A stretch of DNA of 64,000 nt, taken from Mycolicibacterium bacteremicum. Lineage in GTDB: Bacteria > Actinomycetota > Actinomycetes > Mycobacteriales > Mycobacteriaceae. The number at the start of each line of letters is the position of its first letter. Position 1 is the stretch's first letter. Both the position numbers and the translations under genes were made by a program. The stretch covers positions 29,075 through 93,074 of the forward strand of contig NZ_CALUAE010000016.1 in the NCBI RefSeq assembly GCF_943913955.1, given 5' to 3'. Under the pieces are notes generated by a model that did no database searches, was not told where the DNA came from, and saw nothing but the letters and a program-made list of their open reading frames with translations. Shown here piece by piece: positions 30,940 through 41,175 of this stretch.

Positions 30940-31953
30940 ATGGCCAACAACAGCCGACGCAAACGGCACCGCATCCTGGCCGTGGCGGCTGCCGTCGCGG
31001 TCGCCGTCCTGGTGGCGGTGCTGGTGGCCGGTGTCGTGGTGTGGCTGCGCCAGCCCGACACCCCGCCGATCGCCACTCCTGGCGGTCAGCCGACCGATGT
31101 GCCGACCGCGGTGCCGCCGACCGGTAAGCCGCGCCCGGAGTTCCAGGATGCGAGCTGCCCGGACGTCCAGTTGATGTCGATCCCGGGCACGTGGGAGTCC
31201 TCGCGGCAGCTCGATCCGCTGAACCCGACCCAATTCCCGATCGCGCTGCTGCTCAACGTCACCAATCCGCTGCGCGCCGAGTTCGGCACCGACCGGGTGG
31301 AGATCTACACCGTCCCGTACACCGCCCAGTTCCACAATCCGTTCTCGGCCGACGGCCAGATGTCCTACAACGACAGCCGTGCCGAGGGTAAGGACGCCGC
31401 GGTGCGGGCGCTGACCGACATGAACAACCGCTGCCCGCTGACCAGCTACGTGCTGGTCGGTTTCTCGCAGGGCGCGGTCATCGCCGGCGACCTCGCCAGT
31501 GATATCGGCAACGGTCGCGGTCCGGTGGACCAGGACCTGGTGCTGGGCGTGACGCTGATCGCCGACGGCCGACGCCAGGACGGGGTCGGTCAGAACCTGG
31601 AGCCCAACCCGCCCGGGCAGGGAGCCGAGATCACGCTGCACGAGGTGCCGATGCTGTCCGCGATGGGGCTGGCAATGACCGGTCCGCGCGACGGCGGGTT
31701 CGGTGCGCTCGACAACCGGACCTACCAGGTGTGCGCGACCGGTGACCTGATCTGCGCGGCGCCCGAGTCGGCGTTCTCCATCACCAACCTGCCGGCGACC
31801 ATCAACGCGCTGCTCGGCAGCACGGCGGGTCCGGTCCACGCGTTGTACAACACTCCGCAGTTCTGGCAGATGAACGGCCGGACGTCCACCCAGTGGACGC
31901 TGGACTGGGCGCGCGATCTGCTGCAGAACGCGCCCGAGCCCAAACACGGGTGA
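30940..31953 (+). CDS. culp6: cutinase-like envelope lipase/thioesterase Culp6 (Rv3802c-like)
   Basis: Alpha/beta hydrolase of the cutinase family, anchored in the envelope; the M. tuberculosis protein has phospholipase A and thioesterase activity and is essential. One membrane anchor spans about residues 12-35, then a Pro-rich linker. The catalytic serine is in VLVGFSQGAVIAGD (about residue 175), the aspartate in CATGDLICAAPE and the histidine in PVHALYN, all present. 337 aa versus 336 in Rv3802c. It precedes fadD32, as always in mycolate loci, and is thought to act on mycolate-related lipids. Confidence 0.92.
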   Translation: MANNSRRKRHRILAVAAAVAVAVLVAVLVAGVVVWLRQPDTPPIATPGGQPTDVPTAVPPTGKPRPEFQDASCPDVQLMSIPGTWESSRQLDPLNPTQFPIALLLNVTNPLRAEFGTDRVEIYTVPYTAQFHNPFSADGQMSYNDSRAEGKDAAVRALTDMNNRCPLTSYVLVGFSQGAVIAGDLASDIGNGRGPVDQDLVLGVTLIADGRRQDGVGQNLEPNPPGQGAEITLHEVPMLSAMGLAMTGPRDGGFGALDNRTYQVCATGDLICAAPESAFSITNLPATINALLGSTAGPVHALYNTPQFWQMNGRTSTQWTLDWARDLLQNAPEPKHG

Positions 31954-32134
31954 GCACGCTCACCTCGTAGGCGACTCGCCGGTAACCAGATTTGGCCTGC
32001 GCGAATCGAACATTTAACATTAAGAGAAAACTAAGAGTGGCGTGTCGCCGGGCGCAGGCTCGGGCCGACCGCACCGGTACGATCCCTCGGGTTCGGGGGC
32101 GACCATGAGCAGTGTGCTTTGACAGGAGTATTTG
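31954..32134. promoter_or_regulatory. fadD32 upstream region with AT-rich element and -10 candidate
   Basis: This 181-bp gap contains an AT-rich block (about 32011-32037) unusual for this DNA, and a TACGAT -10-like sequence at 32078-32083 that would give a leader of about 45 bases. An AGGAG ribosome site precedes ATG 32135. It is the most likely promoter of the fadD32-pks13-accD4 operon. Confidence 0.4.
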
Positions 32135-34024
32135 ATGCCGTTCCACAACCCGTTCATCAAGAACGGTCAGATCAAGTTCCCTGACAACGCCAGCATCGTG
32201 TCCCACGTCGAGCGTTGGGCCAAGGTCCGCGGCGACAAGCTGGCCTACCGCTTCCTGGACTTCTCGACCGAGCGGGACGGTATCGCCCGCGAGCTCACCT
32301 GGGCGGAGTTCAGTGCCCGCAACCGCGCCGTCGCGGCCCGCCTGCAGCAGGTGACGCAGGTCGGCGACCGCGTCGCCATCCTGAGCCCGCAGAACCTGAA
32401 CTATCTGGTCTCCATCTACGGCGCCATCTACGCCGGTCGCATCGCGGTGCCGCTGTTCGACCCGTCCGAGCCGGGCCACGTCGGCCGCCTGCACGCCGTC
32501 CTCGACGACTGCAAGCCCTCGGCGATCCTGACCACCACCGAGGCCGCCGAGGGCGTGCGCAAGTTCTTCCGCAGCCGGCCCGCCAACCAGCGTCCGCGCG
32601 TCATCGCCGTCGACGCCGTGCCCGAAGAGGTGGCTGCCACCTGGGAGCCGCAGGAGGTCACCGTCGACACGGTCGCCTACCTGCAGTACACCTCGGGGTC
32701 GACGCGCATCCCGACCGGCGTGCAGATCACCCACCTCAATCTCGCGACGAACATCGTCCAGATCATCGAGGCGCTGGAAGCCGAGGAGGGCGACCGCGGC
32801 CTGTCCTGGCTGCCGTTCTTCCACGACATGGGTCTGATCACCGCGCTGCTGTCGCCGATGATCGGTCACAACTTCACCTTCATGACCCCGGCGGCCTTCG
32901 TGCGCAGGCCCGGCCGGTGGATCCGCGAGATGGCCCGCAAGCCCGACGACACCGGCGGCGTCATCTCGGTGGCCCCGAACTTCGCCTTCGACCACGCCGC
33001 CGCGCGTGGCCTGCCCAAGGACGGCGAGCCGCCGCTGGACCTGTCCAACGTCAAGGCCGTGCTCAACGGCAGCGAGCCGATCTCGGCGGCCACCGTGCGC
33101 CGCTTCAACGAGGCGTTCGGTCCGTACGGCTTCCCGGCCAAGGCCATCAAGCCGTCCTACGGTCTGGCCGAGGCCACCCTGTTCGTCTCGACCACGCCCT
33201 CCTCGGAAGAACCGAAGATCATCAGCGTCGACCGGGATGCGCTGAACACCGGGACCATCGTCGAGGTCGACCCGGAATCGCCCAAGGCGGTCGCGCAGGC
33301 CTCGGCGGGCAAGGTCGGCGTCTCCGAGTGGGCGGTGATCGTGGACGCCGAATCGGCGACCGAGCTGCCCGACGGCCAGATCGGCGAGATCTGGATCAGC
33401 GGCCCGAACATGGGCACCGGGTACTGGGGCAAGCCGGACGAGACGGTGGCGACGTTCCAGAACCTGCTCAAGTCGCGCACCAGCCCCTCGCATGCCGAGG
33501 GTGCCGGCGAGGACGCCACCTGGGTGCGTACCGGCGACTACGGCGCCTTCTATGACGGCGACCTCTACATCACCGGTCGCGTCAAGGACCTGGTCATCAT
33601 CGACGGCCGCAACCATTACCCGCAGGACCTGGAGTACTCGGCGCAGGAGGCATCCAAGGCGGTGCGCACCGGTTTCGCCGCGGCCTTCTCGGTGCCGGCC
33701 AACCAGCTGCCCGCCGAGGTCTTCGACGACTCGCACGCCGGCCTGAAGTTCGATCCGGAGGACACCTCCGAGCAGCTGGTCATCGTCGCCGAGCGCGCAC
33801 CCGGTTCGCACAAGATGGAACTCGGCCCGATCATCGACGACATCCGCGCCGCGATCGCGGTGCGCCACGGCGTCACCGTCCGTGACGTGCTGCTGACCCC
33901 GGCCGGTGCCATCCCGCGCACCTCCAGCGGCAAGATCGGCCGCCGCGCCTGCCGGTCCGGCTACCTGGACGGCAGCCTGCGCAGCGGCAAGATCGCCAAC
34001 GATTTCCCCGACGAGACGGATTGA
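32135..34024 (+). CDS. fadD32: long-chain fatty-acyl-AMP ligase FadD32
   Basis: Activates the C50-C60 meromycolate as acyl-AMP and loads it on Pks13. Adenylating-enzyme motifs: YTSGSTRIPTGV (about residues 189-200), the FHDMG segment, the A5-type YGLAEAT motif, and WVRTGDYGAF with the adenine-binding Asp; the FAAL-specific insertion is present before the C-terminal domain (GRNHYPQDLE). The C-terminal lysine lies in PRTSSGKIGRRACR. 629 aa versus 637 (M. tuberculosis). ATG 32135 with AGGAG seven bases upstream is preferred over TTG 32132. Confidence 0.97.
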   Translation: MPFHNPFIKNGQIKFPDNASIVSHVERWAKVRGDKLAYRFLDFSTERDGIARELTWAEFSARNRAVAARLQQVTQVGDRVAILSPQNLNYLVSIYGAIYAGRIAVPLFDPSEPGHVGRLHAVLDDCKPSAILTTTEAAEGVRKFFRSRPANQRPRVIAVDAVPEEVAATWEPQEVTVDTVAYLQYTSGSTRIPTGVQITHLNLATNIVQIIEALEAEEGDRGLSWLPFFHDMGLITALLSPMIGHNFTFMTPAAFVRRPGRWIREMARKPDDTGGVISVAPNFAFDHAAARGLPKDGEPPLDLSNVKAVLNGSEPISAATVRRFNEAFGPYGFPAKAIKPSYGLAEATLFVSTTPSSEEPKIISVDRDALNTGTIVEVDPESPKAVAQASAGKVGVSEWAVIVDAESATELPDGQIGEIWISGPNMGTGYWGKPDETVATFQNLLKSRTSPSHAEGAGEDATWVRTGDYGAFYDGDLYITGRVKDLVIIDGRNHYPQDLEYSAQEASKAVRTGFAAAFSVPANQLPAEVFDDSHAGLKFDPEDTSEQLVIVAERAPGSHKMELGPIIDDIRAAIAVRHGVTVRDVLLTPAGAIPRTSSGKIGRRACRSGYLDGSLRSGKIANDFPDETD

Positions 34025-34085
34025 GGCACGTTCAGTTCCTCACCGCGCCACCCAGGCCGCACGACGGCGAAAGTGAACAGTGAAA

Positions 34086-37000
34086 ATGACTGAAGCGCAA
34101 GACAATTCACAACCCGCCGGTGACCTCCCGGCCGTTTCCGGGTCGGCCTCGGACGCCGTGGCCCCGGCCCGCGGCGACATGACCGTCGCCGAGATGCGGG
34201 AGTGGCTGCGCAACTGGGTGGCCAACGCGACCGGCCAGCCCGCCGACAAGATCGACGAGTCGGCCCCGGTGGTCGAGCTGGGCCTGTCGTCCCGCGATGC
34301 GGTGGCGATGGCCAGCGATATCGAGGACCTGACCGGTGTCACGCTGACCGCCACCGTGGTGTTCCGCAACCCGACCATCGAGGCGCTGGCCACCGTCATC
34401 ATCGAGGGTGAGCCCGAGCCGGTGCTCGACGCCGACGAGGACTGGACCCGCGAACCCGGTGTCGAGGACATCGCGATCGTCGGCCTGGCCACCCGTTTCC
34501 CCGGCGAGATGAACAGCGCCGAGCAGATGTGGGCCGCCCTGCTGGAGGGGCGCGACGCCAGCTCGGATCTGCCCGAGGGCCGCTGGTCGGAATTCCTCGG
34601 TGAACCGCGGATCGCCGAGCGGGTCGCCAAGGCGCACACCCGTGGTGGATATCTCTCCGATATCAAGGGTTTCGACTCCGAGTTCTTCGCGCTGTCGAAG
34701 ATGGAGGCCGACAACATCGATCCGCAGCAGCGGATGGCCCTCGAGCTCACCTGGGAGGCCCTCGAGCACGCCCGCATCCCGGCGTCGAGCCTGCGCGGCG
34801 GCGATGTCGGTGTGTATGTGGGCAGTTCGAACAACGACTACATGTTCCTGGCCGTCGCGGACCCGACGACCGCGCACCCCTATGCGATCACCGGCACCAC
34901 CAGCTCCATCATCGCCAACCGGGTGTCCTACTTCTACGACTTCCGCGGGCCGTCGGAGTCCATCGACACCGCGTGTTCCTCCTCGCTGGTCGCCACCCAC
35001 CAGGGTGTGCGGGCTCTGCGCTCCGGCGAGATCGACGTCGCCATCGTCGGCGGCGTGAACGCCATGGTGACCCCGCTGGTCACCATCGGGTTCGACGAGG
35101 TCGGCGGCGTGCTGGCCCCGGACGGCCGCTGCAAGTCGTTCTCCTCGGACGCCAACGGCTACGCCCGGTCCGAGGGTGGCGGCATGCTGGTGCTCAAGCG
35201 GGTCTCCGACGCCCGCCGCGACGGTGACGAGATCATCGCCGTCATCGCCGGCAGCGCAGTCAACCACGACGGTCGCTCCAACGGCATGCTGGCCCCCAAC
35301 CCGGACGCCCAGGAAGCCGTGCTGCGCAAGGCCTACAAGGACGCCGGGATCAACCCGCGTGACGTCGACTACATCGAGGCGCACGGCACCGGCACCATCC
35401 TGGGTGACCCGATCGAGGCCGATGCGCTGGGCCGGGTCGTCGGACGGGGCCGTGCCGATGACAAGCCCGCCCTGCTCGGTGCGGTGAAATCCAATGTGGG
35501 ACATCTGGAGTCGGCTGCCGGTGCGGCCAGCCTGGCGAAGATGGCGCTGTCGCTGCAGCATGACAAGCTGCCGCCGTCGATCAACTACGCCGGTCCCAAC
35601 CCCTATATCGACTTCGACAAGGAACACCTCAAGGTCAACGACGCCGTCACCGACTGGCCGCGCTACAGCGGAAACGCCATCGCCGGTGTGTCCGGCTTCG
35701 GCTTCGGTGGCGCCAACGCCCACCTGGTGCTGCGTGAGGTGCTCGCCACCGATCTGGTCGAGCCCGAAGCCCCTGTCGCAGAAGAACAGCCCGCCGAGGC
35801 CGCGACCGAAACCGTGGAGCCGTCGGGCCGGCGGATGGACGAGTACGGCGAGTTTGTCGAAGACGAACCCGAGTACCCGGCCTACGACGAGGACAACTAC
35901 GAACTGCCGGGCCTGACCGAGGAGGCCCAGCGCCTCATCGAGGAGGGCCGCGCCGCCCTTGCCGCCGCAGAGCCGGCGAAACCGCTTGTCCCGCTGTTTG
36001 TCTCGGGCTTCCTGACCTCACGCAAGCGCACCGCCGCCGCCGAGCTGGCCGACTGGGTCGACAGCGAGGCCGGCCGGACCGCCTCGCTGGAGTCGATCGG
36101 CCGCTCGCTGTCGCGACGCAACCACGGCCGCTCCCGCGCCGTGGTGCTGGCCCACGACCACGACGAGGCCGTCAAGGGTCTGCGGGCGCTGGCCGAGGGC
36201 AAGCAGAGCCCGCTGGTGCTGGCCGCCGACGGCCCGGTCACCAACGGGCCGGTGTGGGTGTTCGCCGGATTCGGTGCCCAGCACCGCAAGATGGGCAAGG
36301 ACCTCTATCTGCGCGACGAGGTGTTCGCCGAGTGGATCAACAAGGTCGACGCGCACATCCAGGACGAGCGTGGCTACTCGGTGGTCGAGCTGATCCTCGA
36401 CGACGCGATCGACTACACCAGCGAGACCTGTGAGTACCCCATCGAGGTCGTGCAGACGGTCATCTTCGCGCTGCAGATCGGGCTCGGTGAACTGCTGCGC
36501 CACCACGGCGCCACACCCGGTGCGGTGGTGGGGCAGTCGCTCGGCGAGGCCGCCGCGGCCTATTTCTCCGGTGGGCTGTCGCTGGCCGACGCCACCCGCA
36601 CCATCTGCTCGCGCGCACACCTCATGGGTGAGGGCGAGGCCATGCTGTTCGGTGAGTACATCCGGCTGATGGCGCTGGTCGAGTACTCGGCCGAGGAGAT
36701 CAAAACCGTCTTCTCCGATTACCCCGGCCTGGAGGTGTGCGTCTACGCCGCCCCGACCCAGACCGTGATCGGTGGCCCGCCTGAGCAGATCGACGCGATC
36801 GTCGCGCGCGCCGAGTCCGAGGGCAAGTTCGCGCGCAAGCTGCAGACCAAGGGCGCCAGCCACACTCAGCAGATGGACCCGCTGCTCGGCGAGCTGTCCG
36901 CCGAGATCCAGGGCATCCAGGCGCAGCCGCTGCAGACCGGCTACTTCTCCACCGTGCACGAGGGCACCTTCATCCGGGCCGGCGCCGAGCCGATCCACGA

Positions 37001-39482
37001 TGTCGAGTACTGGAAGAAGGGACTGCGGCACAGCGTCTACTTCACCCACGGCATCCGCAACGCCGTCGACAACGGGCACACCACCTTCCTCGAGCTGGCC
37101 CCGAACCCGGTGGCGCTCATGCAGGTCGGGCTCACGACGGCCAGCGCCGGGCTGCACGACGCGCAGCTGATCGCCACGCTGGCGCGCAAGCAGGACGAGG
37201 TCGACTCGATGACCACGGCCATGGCGCACCTGTATGTCCACGGCCACGACCTGGACCCACGCTCGCTGTTCCCGCGCCGCAACCGTGGCCTGGCCGGCGC
37301 GCTGGACTTCGCCGACATCCCGTTGACCCGGTTCAAGCGCAAGCAGCACTGGCTCGACGCCCGCTTCACCGGTGACAGCTCGGTCGTCGCGCCGGGCACC
37401 CACGTGGCCACCCCGGACGGCAGGCACGTCTGGGAGTACGCGCCCAGCGGCACGGCCGATCTGGCCGGACTCGTGAAAGCCGCTGCGGCGCAGGTTCTTC
37501 CCGATGCCGTGCTGACCGCCGCCGAGCAGCGCGCCGTCCCGGCGGACAACGCACGGTTGGTGACCACGCTCACGCGCCACCCCGGTGGTGCCGCGGTGCA
37601 GGTCCATGCCCGCATCGACGAGTCGTTCACGTTGGTCTACGACGCGATCGTCACCCGCGGCGGTCAGCAGAGCGCACTGCCGGCCGCCGTCGGCGCCGGT
37701 ACCGTCGCCGAGATCGCCACGGCCGCACCGGCTCCGGTCGAAGAGCAGCCCGAGGACACCCCCGCCTTCGAGGCCGACAACCTGACCGCCGGTGCCAACC
37801 TGGGCTCGGATTTCGCCAAGTGGAATCCGGAGTCCGGTGAGACCGTCGCGCAGCGGCTGGGCACCATCGTCGGCAGCGCCATGGGCTACGAGCCCGAGGA
37901 TCTGCCGTGGGAGGTCCCGCTGATCGAGCTGGGCCTGGATTCGCTGATGGCCGTGCGCATCAAGAACCGGGTGGAGTACGACTTCGATCTGCCGCCGATC
38001 CAGCTGACCGCGGTGCGCGACGCCAACCTCTACGCGGTGGAGAAGCTGATCCAGTACGCGATCGAGCACCGCGACGAGGTCGGCGAGCTCGCCGAGGCGC
38101 AGAAGGGTCAGTCCGCCGAGGAGATCGCCGCGGCCCAGGCCGAGCTGATGGGCGGTGCCACGACGGTCGCCGAGCTGGAGGCCAAGCTGGCCGAGGCGGG
38201 CCATCCGATCGCCGACAAGACCGACGAGACCACCGAATCGCTGGCCGAGGTCGGCATCGAGATCCCGCCGCCACCAACCGATCCGAGCGGACCGGCCAAG
38301 GCCGCACCGGCTGTAGCTGATTCGGCCGAGCCGGCCAAGGCCACCGCCGCGGCCGCCGCGGCCAAGGTGCTCACCCAGGAGGCGGTCACCGAGGCGCTCG
38401 GCGCCGACGTGCCCCCGCGCGATGCCGCCGAGCGGGTCACCTTCGCGACGTGGGCGATCGTCACCGGCAAGTCGCCCGGCGGCATCTTCAACGAGTTGCC
38501 GGCCGTGGACGACGAGACCGCCGGCAAGCTGTCGGCCCGGCTCACCGAGCGGGCCGAGGGGCCGATCAGCGTCGAGCAGGTGCGCACGGCCAAGACCATC
38601 GAGGAGCTGGCCACCCATGTCCGCGATCAGCTCGAGGACGGACTGGTCGACGGCTTCGTGCGGACCCTGCGCCCGCCGACCGGTGACTCGGATGCCGTAC
38701 CGCTGTTCGTTTTCCACCCCGCCGGTGGGTCGACGGTCGTCTACGAGCCGTTGATCAAGCGGCTACCCGCCGACATCCCGGTGTACGGCATCGAACGCGT
38801 CGAGGGCTCCATCGAGGAGCGCGCCGCCGAATACGTGCCCAAGCTCCTTGAGCTGCACAAGGGCCCGTTCGTGTTAGCGGGCTGGTCGCTGGGTGGCGCG
38901 CTGGCGTATGCCTGCGCGATCGGACTCAAGCGCTCCGGTGCCGACGTCCGCTTCGTCGGCCTGATCGACTGCGTGCGCCCCGGCGTGCCGATCGACCAGA
39001 GCCAGGAGGGCATGCGGGCCCGCTGGGACCGCTACGCCCGGTTCGCCGAGCGCACCTTCAACGTCGAGATCCCGGAGATCCCGTACGAGGAGCTGGAGAA
39101 GCTCGACGACGAGGGCCAGGTCAAGTACGTGCTCGACATCGTCGCCGAGAGCGGGGTGCAGATCCCCGGCGGCATCATCGAGCACCAGCGCACCTCGTAT
39201 CTGGACAACCGCGCGCTGGACACCATCGAGCTGCAGCCCTACGACGGGCACGTCACGCTCTACATGGCCGACCGGTACCACGATGACGCCATCGTCTTCG
39301 AGCCGGCGTACGCCACCCGTCAGCCAGACGGCGGCTGGGGTGAGGCCGTCTCCGATCTGGAGGTCGTGCAGATCGGCGGCGAGCACATCCAGGCCATCGA
39401 CGAGCCGATCATCGCCAAGGTCGGCGCTCACCTGAGCGAGGCCATCAACCGCATCGAAGCGAGCCAGGAGGGGAACCAGTGA
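34086..39482 (+). CDS. pks13: polyketide synthase Pks13 (mycolic acid condensase)
   Basis: Condenses meromycolyl and carboxylated alpha-chain units to give mycolic beta-ketoester. Domains in order: ACP1 (ELGLSSRD, Ser about 69), ketosynthase (DTACSSS, Cys about 297; EAHGTG and NVGHLE histidine motifs), acyltransferase (VGQSLGE, Ser about 818), ACP2 (LGLDSLM, Ser about 1286), Ala-rich linker, thioesterase (AGWSLGGA, Ser about 1601), which transfers the product to trehalose. 1798 aa, between M. tuberculosis (1733) and M. smegmatis (about 1816). ATG 34086 is used; GTG 34080 is possible. The stop overlaps accD4 (GTGA). Confidence 0.97.
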   Translation: MTEAQDNSQPAGDLPAVSGSASDAVAPARGDMTVAEMREWLRNWVANATGQPADKIDESAPVVELGLSSRDAVAMASDIEDLTGVTLTATVVFRNPTIEALATVIIEGEPEPVLDADEDWTREPGVEDIAIVGLATRFPGEMNSAEQMWAALLEGRDASSDLPEGRWSEFLGEPRIAERVAKAHTRGGYLSDIKGFDSEFFALSKMEADNIDPQQRMALELTWEALEHARIPASSLRGGDVGVYVGSSNNDYMFLAVADPTTAHPYAITGTTSSIIANRVSYFYDFRGPSESIDTACSSSLVATHQGVRALRSGEIDVAIVGGVNAMVTPLVTIGFDEVGGVLAPDGRCKSFSSDANGYARSEGGGMLVLKRVSDARRDGDEIIAVIAGSAVNHDGRSNGMLAPNPDAQEAVLRKAYKDAGINPRDVDYIEAHGTGTILGDPIEADALGRVVGRGRADDKPALLGAVKSNVGHLESAAGAASLAKMALSLQHDKLPPSINYAGPNPYIDFDKEHLKVNDAVTDWPRYSGNAIAGVSGFGFGGANAHLVLREVLATDLVEPEAPVAEEQPAEAATETVEPSGRRMDEYGEFVEDEPEYPAYDEDNYELPGLTEEAQRLIEEGRAALAAAEPAKPLVPLFVSGFLTSRKRTAAAELADWVDSEAGRTASLESIGRSLSRRNHGRSRAVVLAHDHDEAVKGLRALAEGKQSPLVLAADGPVTNGPVWVFAGFGAQHRKMGKDLYLRDEVFAEWINKVDAHIQDERGYSVVELILDDAIDYTSETCEYPIEVVQTVIFALQIGLGELLRHHGATPGAVVGQSLGEAAAAYFSGGLSLADATRTICSRAHLMGEGEAMLFGEYIRLMALVEYSAEEIKTVFSDYPGLEVCVYAAPTQTVIGGPPEQIDAIVARAESEGKFARKLQTKGASHTQQMDPLLGELSAEIQGIQAQPLQTGYFSTVHEGTFIRAGAEPIHDVEYWKKGLRHSVYFTHGIRNAVDNGHTTFLELAPNPVALMQVGLTTASAGLHDAQLIATLARKQDEVDSMTTAMAHLYVHGHDLDPRSLFPRRNRGLAGALDFADIPLTRFKRKQHWLDARFTGDSSVVAPGTHVATPDGRHVWEYAPSGTADLAGLVKAAAAQVLPDAVLTAAEQRAVPADNARLVTTLTRHPGGAAVQVHARIDESFTLVYDAIVTRGGQQSALPAAVGAGTVAEIATAAPAPVEEQPEDTPAFEADNLTAGANLGSDFAKWNPESGETVAQRLGTIVGSAMGYEPEDLPWEVPLIELGLDSLMAVRIKNRVEYDFDLPPIQLTAVRDANLYAVEKLIQYAIEHRDEVGELAEAQKGQSAEEIAAAQAELMGGATTVAELEAKLAEAGHPIADKTDETTESLAEVGIEIPPPPTDPSGPAKAAPAVADSAEPAKATAAAAAAKVLTQEAVTEALGADVPPRDAAERVTFATWAIVTGKSPGGIFNELPAVDDETAGKLSARLTERAEGPISVEQVRTAKTIEELATHVRDQLEDGLVDGFVRTLRPPTGDSDAVPLFVFHPAGGSTVVYEPLIKRLPADIPVYGIERVEGSIEERAAEYVPKLLELHKGPFVLAGWSLGGALAYACAIGLKRSGADVRFVGLIDCVRPGVPIDQSQEGMRARWDRYARFAERTFNVEIPEIPYEELEKLDDEGQVKYVLDIVAESGVQIPGGIIEHQRTSYLDNRALDTIELQPYDGHVTLYMADRYHDDAIVFEPAYATRQPDGGWGEAVSDLEVVQIGGEHIQAIDEPIIAKVGAHLSEAINRIEASQEGNQ

Positions 39483-41053
39483 CGGAAACTCCCGTACAGC
39501 CGAAGACCGCGACCACCGCGGAGAAGCTGGCCGAGCTGCGCGAAAAGCTGGAGCTGGCCAAGGATCCCGGTGACGAGAAGGCCAAGGCCCGCCGCGACAG
39601 GAAGGGTATCCCGAGCGCTCGCGCACGCATCCACGCGCTGCTGGACCCGGGCAGCTTCCTGGAGATCGGTGCGCTGGCCAGGACCCCGGGTGACCCGAAC
39701 GCGTTCTATGGTGACGGCGTGGTGACCGGGCACGGCACCATCGACGGTCGCCCGGTCGGGGTGTTCAGCCACGACCAGACGGTGTTCCAGGGGTCGGTCG
39801 GTGAGATGTTCGGCCGCAAGGTCGCCAAGCTGATGGAGTGGGTCGCCATGGTCGGCTGCCCGATCATCGGCATCAACGACTCGGCCGGCGCCCGTATCCA
39901 GGACACCGCGACCTCGCTGGCCTGGTACGCCGAGCTGGGCCGCCGGCACGAGATGCTACGCGGCCTGGTGCCAGAGATCTCGCTGATCTTCGGCAAGTGC
40001 GCCGGTGGCGCGGTGTACTCACCGATCCAGACCGATCTCGTTGTGGCGGTGCGTGATCAGGGCTACATGTTCATCACCGGGCCCGATGTCATCAAGGACG
40101 TCACCGGTGAAGACGTCACGTTCGACGAGCTCGGTGGCGCCGATGTGCAGGCCCGGCGCGGCAACATCCACAAGGTGGTCGAGTCCGAGGCCGCGGCCTA
40201 CCAGTACGTCCGGGATTACCTGGGCTTCCTGCCGGCCAACCACTTCGACGACGCACCGATCGTCAACCCGGGCCTGGAGCCCGAGATCACCGCGCACGAC
40301 CTGGAACTCGACACCATCGTGCCGGACTCGGACAACATGGGTTACGACATGCACGAGATCCTGCTGCGGATCTTCGACGACGGCGACGTGTTCGAGATCT
40401 CCGATCAGCGCAGCCCGTCGATGATCACCGCGTTCGCTCGGGTGGACGGTCGGCCCGTCGGCGTGATCGCCAACCAGCCGATGCACATGTCCGGCGCGGT
40501 CGGCAACGAGGCATCCGACAAGGCGGCCGGTTTCATCCGGTTCTGCGACTCGTTCAACCTGCCGCTGGTCTTCGTCGTCGACACCCCGGGCGCCATGCCC
40601 GGCGTCGCCGAGGAAGAGGGCGGCATCATCAAGCGCGGCGGCCGGTTCTTCAACGCCATCGTCGAGGCCGACGTGCCCAAGGTGACCATCATCGTGCGCA
40701 AGGCCTACGGCGGCGGCTACGCGGTGATGGGATCCAAGCAGCTCTCGGCGGACCTGAACTTCGCCTGGCCGACCGCCCGCATCGCGGTGATCGGCGCCGA
40801 GGGCGCGGCCCAGCTGCTGGTGAAGCGGTTCCCCGATCCGACCGCGCCCGAGGTGCAGAAGATCCGAGCCGACTTCATCGAGGGCTACAACCTGAACCTG
40901 GCGACGCCGTGGACCGCGGCCGAACGCGGCTATATCGACGGTGTCATCGAACCCCATGAGACACGGTTGCTGATCCGCAAGTCGCTGCGGCTGCTGCGCG
41001 ACAAGCAACCCGTCAAGAAGGTGCTCCGCAAGCACGGCCTCACCCCGCTGTAG
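39479..41053 (+). CDS. accD4: acyl-CoA carboxylase carboxyltransferase subunit AccD4
   Basis: Carboxyltransferase beta subunit that makes the carboxylated C24-C26 acyl-CoA used by Pks13, working with AccA3 and AccE5/AccD5. The two carboxyltransferase halves show the acyl-CoA oxyanion glycines (SAGARIQD) and the biotin-side region (VVDTPGAMPGVAEE, with GGYAVMGSKQL). 524 aa versus 522 for Rv3799c. GTG 39479 overlaps the pks13 stop, and AGGAGGGG lies six bases upstream, giving strong coupling. A long stem-loop at 41058-41119 directly follows the stop. Confidence 0.97.
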   Translation: MTETPVQPKTATTAEKLAELREKLELAKDPGDEKAKARRDRKGIPSARARIHALLDPGSFLEIGALARTPGDPNAFYGDGVVTGHGTIDGRPVGVFSHDQTVFQGSVGEMFGRKVAKLMEWVAMVGCPIIGINDSAGARIQDTATSLAWYAELGRRHEMLRGLVPEISLIFGKCAGGAVYSPIQTDLVVAVRDQGYMFITGPDVIKDVTGEDVTFDELGGADVQARRGNIHKVVESEAAAYQYVRDYLGFLPANHFDDAPIVNPGLEPEITAHDLELDTIVPDSDNMGYDMHEILLRIFDDGDVFEISDQRSPSMITAFARVDGRPVGVIANQPMHMSGAVGNEASDKAAGFIRFCDSFNLPLVFVVDTPGAMPGVAEEEGGIIKRGGRFFNAIVEADVPKVTIIVRKAYGGGYAVMGSKQLSADLNFAWPTARIAVIGAEGAAQLLVKRFPDPTAPEVQKIRADFIEGYNLNLATPWTAAERGYIDGVIEPHETRLLIRKSLRLLRDKQPVKKVLRKHGLTPL

Positions 41054-41057
41054 ACCC

Positions 41058-41119
41058 CGCGAGCGACCGGGTCTGCACACGACACGCCGTCGCCCGTGGA
41101 CATTTCGCGGTCGCTCGCG
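41058..41119. terminator. 12-bp perfect inverted repeat after accD4
   Basis: CGCGAGCGACCG (41058-41069) and CGGTCGCTCGCG (41108-41119) are exact reverse complements, separated by 38 bases that contain a short secondary pairing. It starts four bases after the accD4 stop. It may terminate the mycolate operon, or be a copy of a dispersed palindromic intergenic element; no second copy is seen in this window. Confidence 0.5.
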
Positions 41120-41175
41120 AGGGCGGTGGCACCGCGACGCGATGAGTTTTCCCGCGCCCGCCGGTCTGAACCGGC

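Noticed and set aside
36018..38717. Very long minus-strand frame inside pks13
   Set aside because: High-GC third positions keep antisense frames open; composition is unlike proteins and Pks13 domains are continuous on the plus strand.
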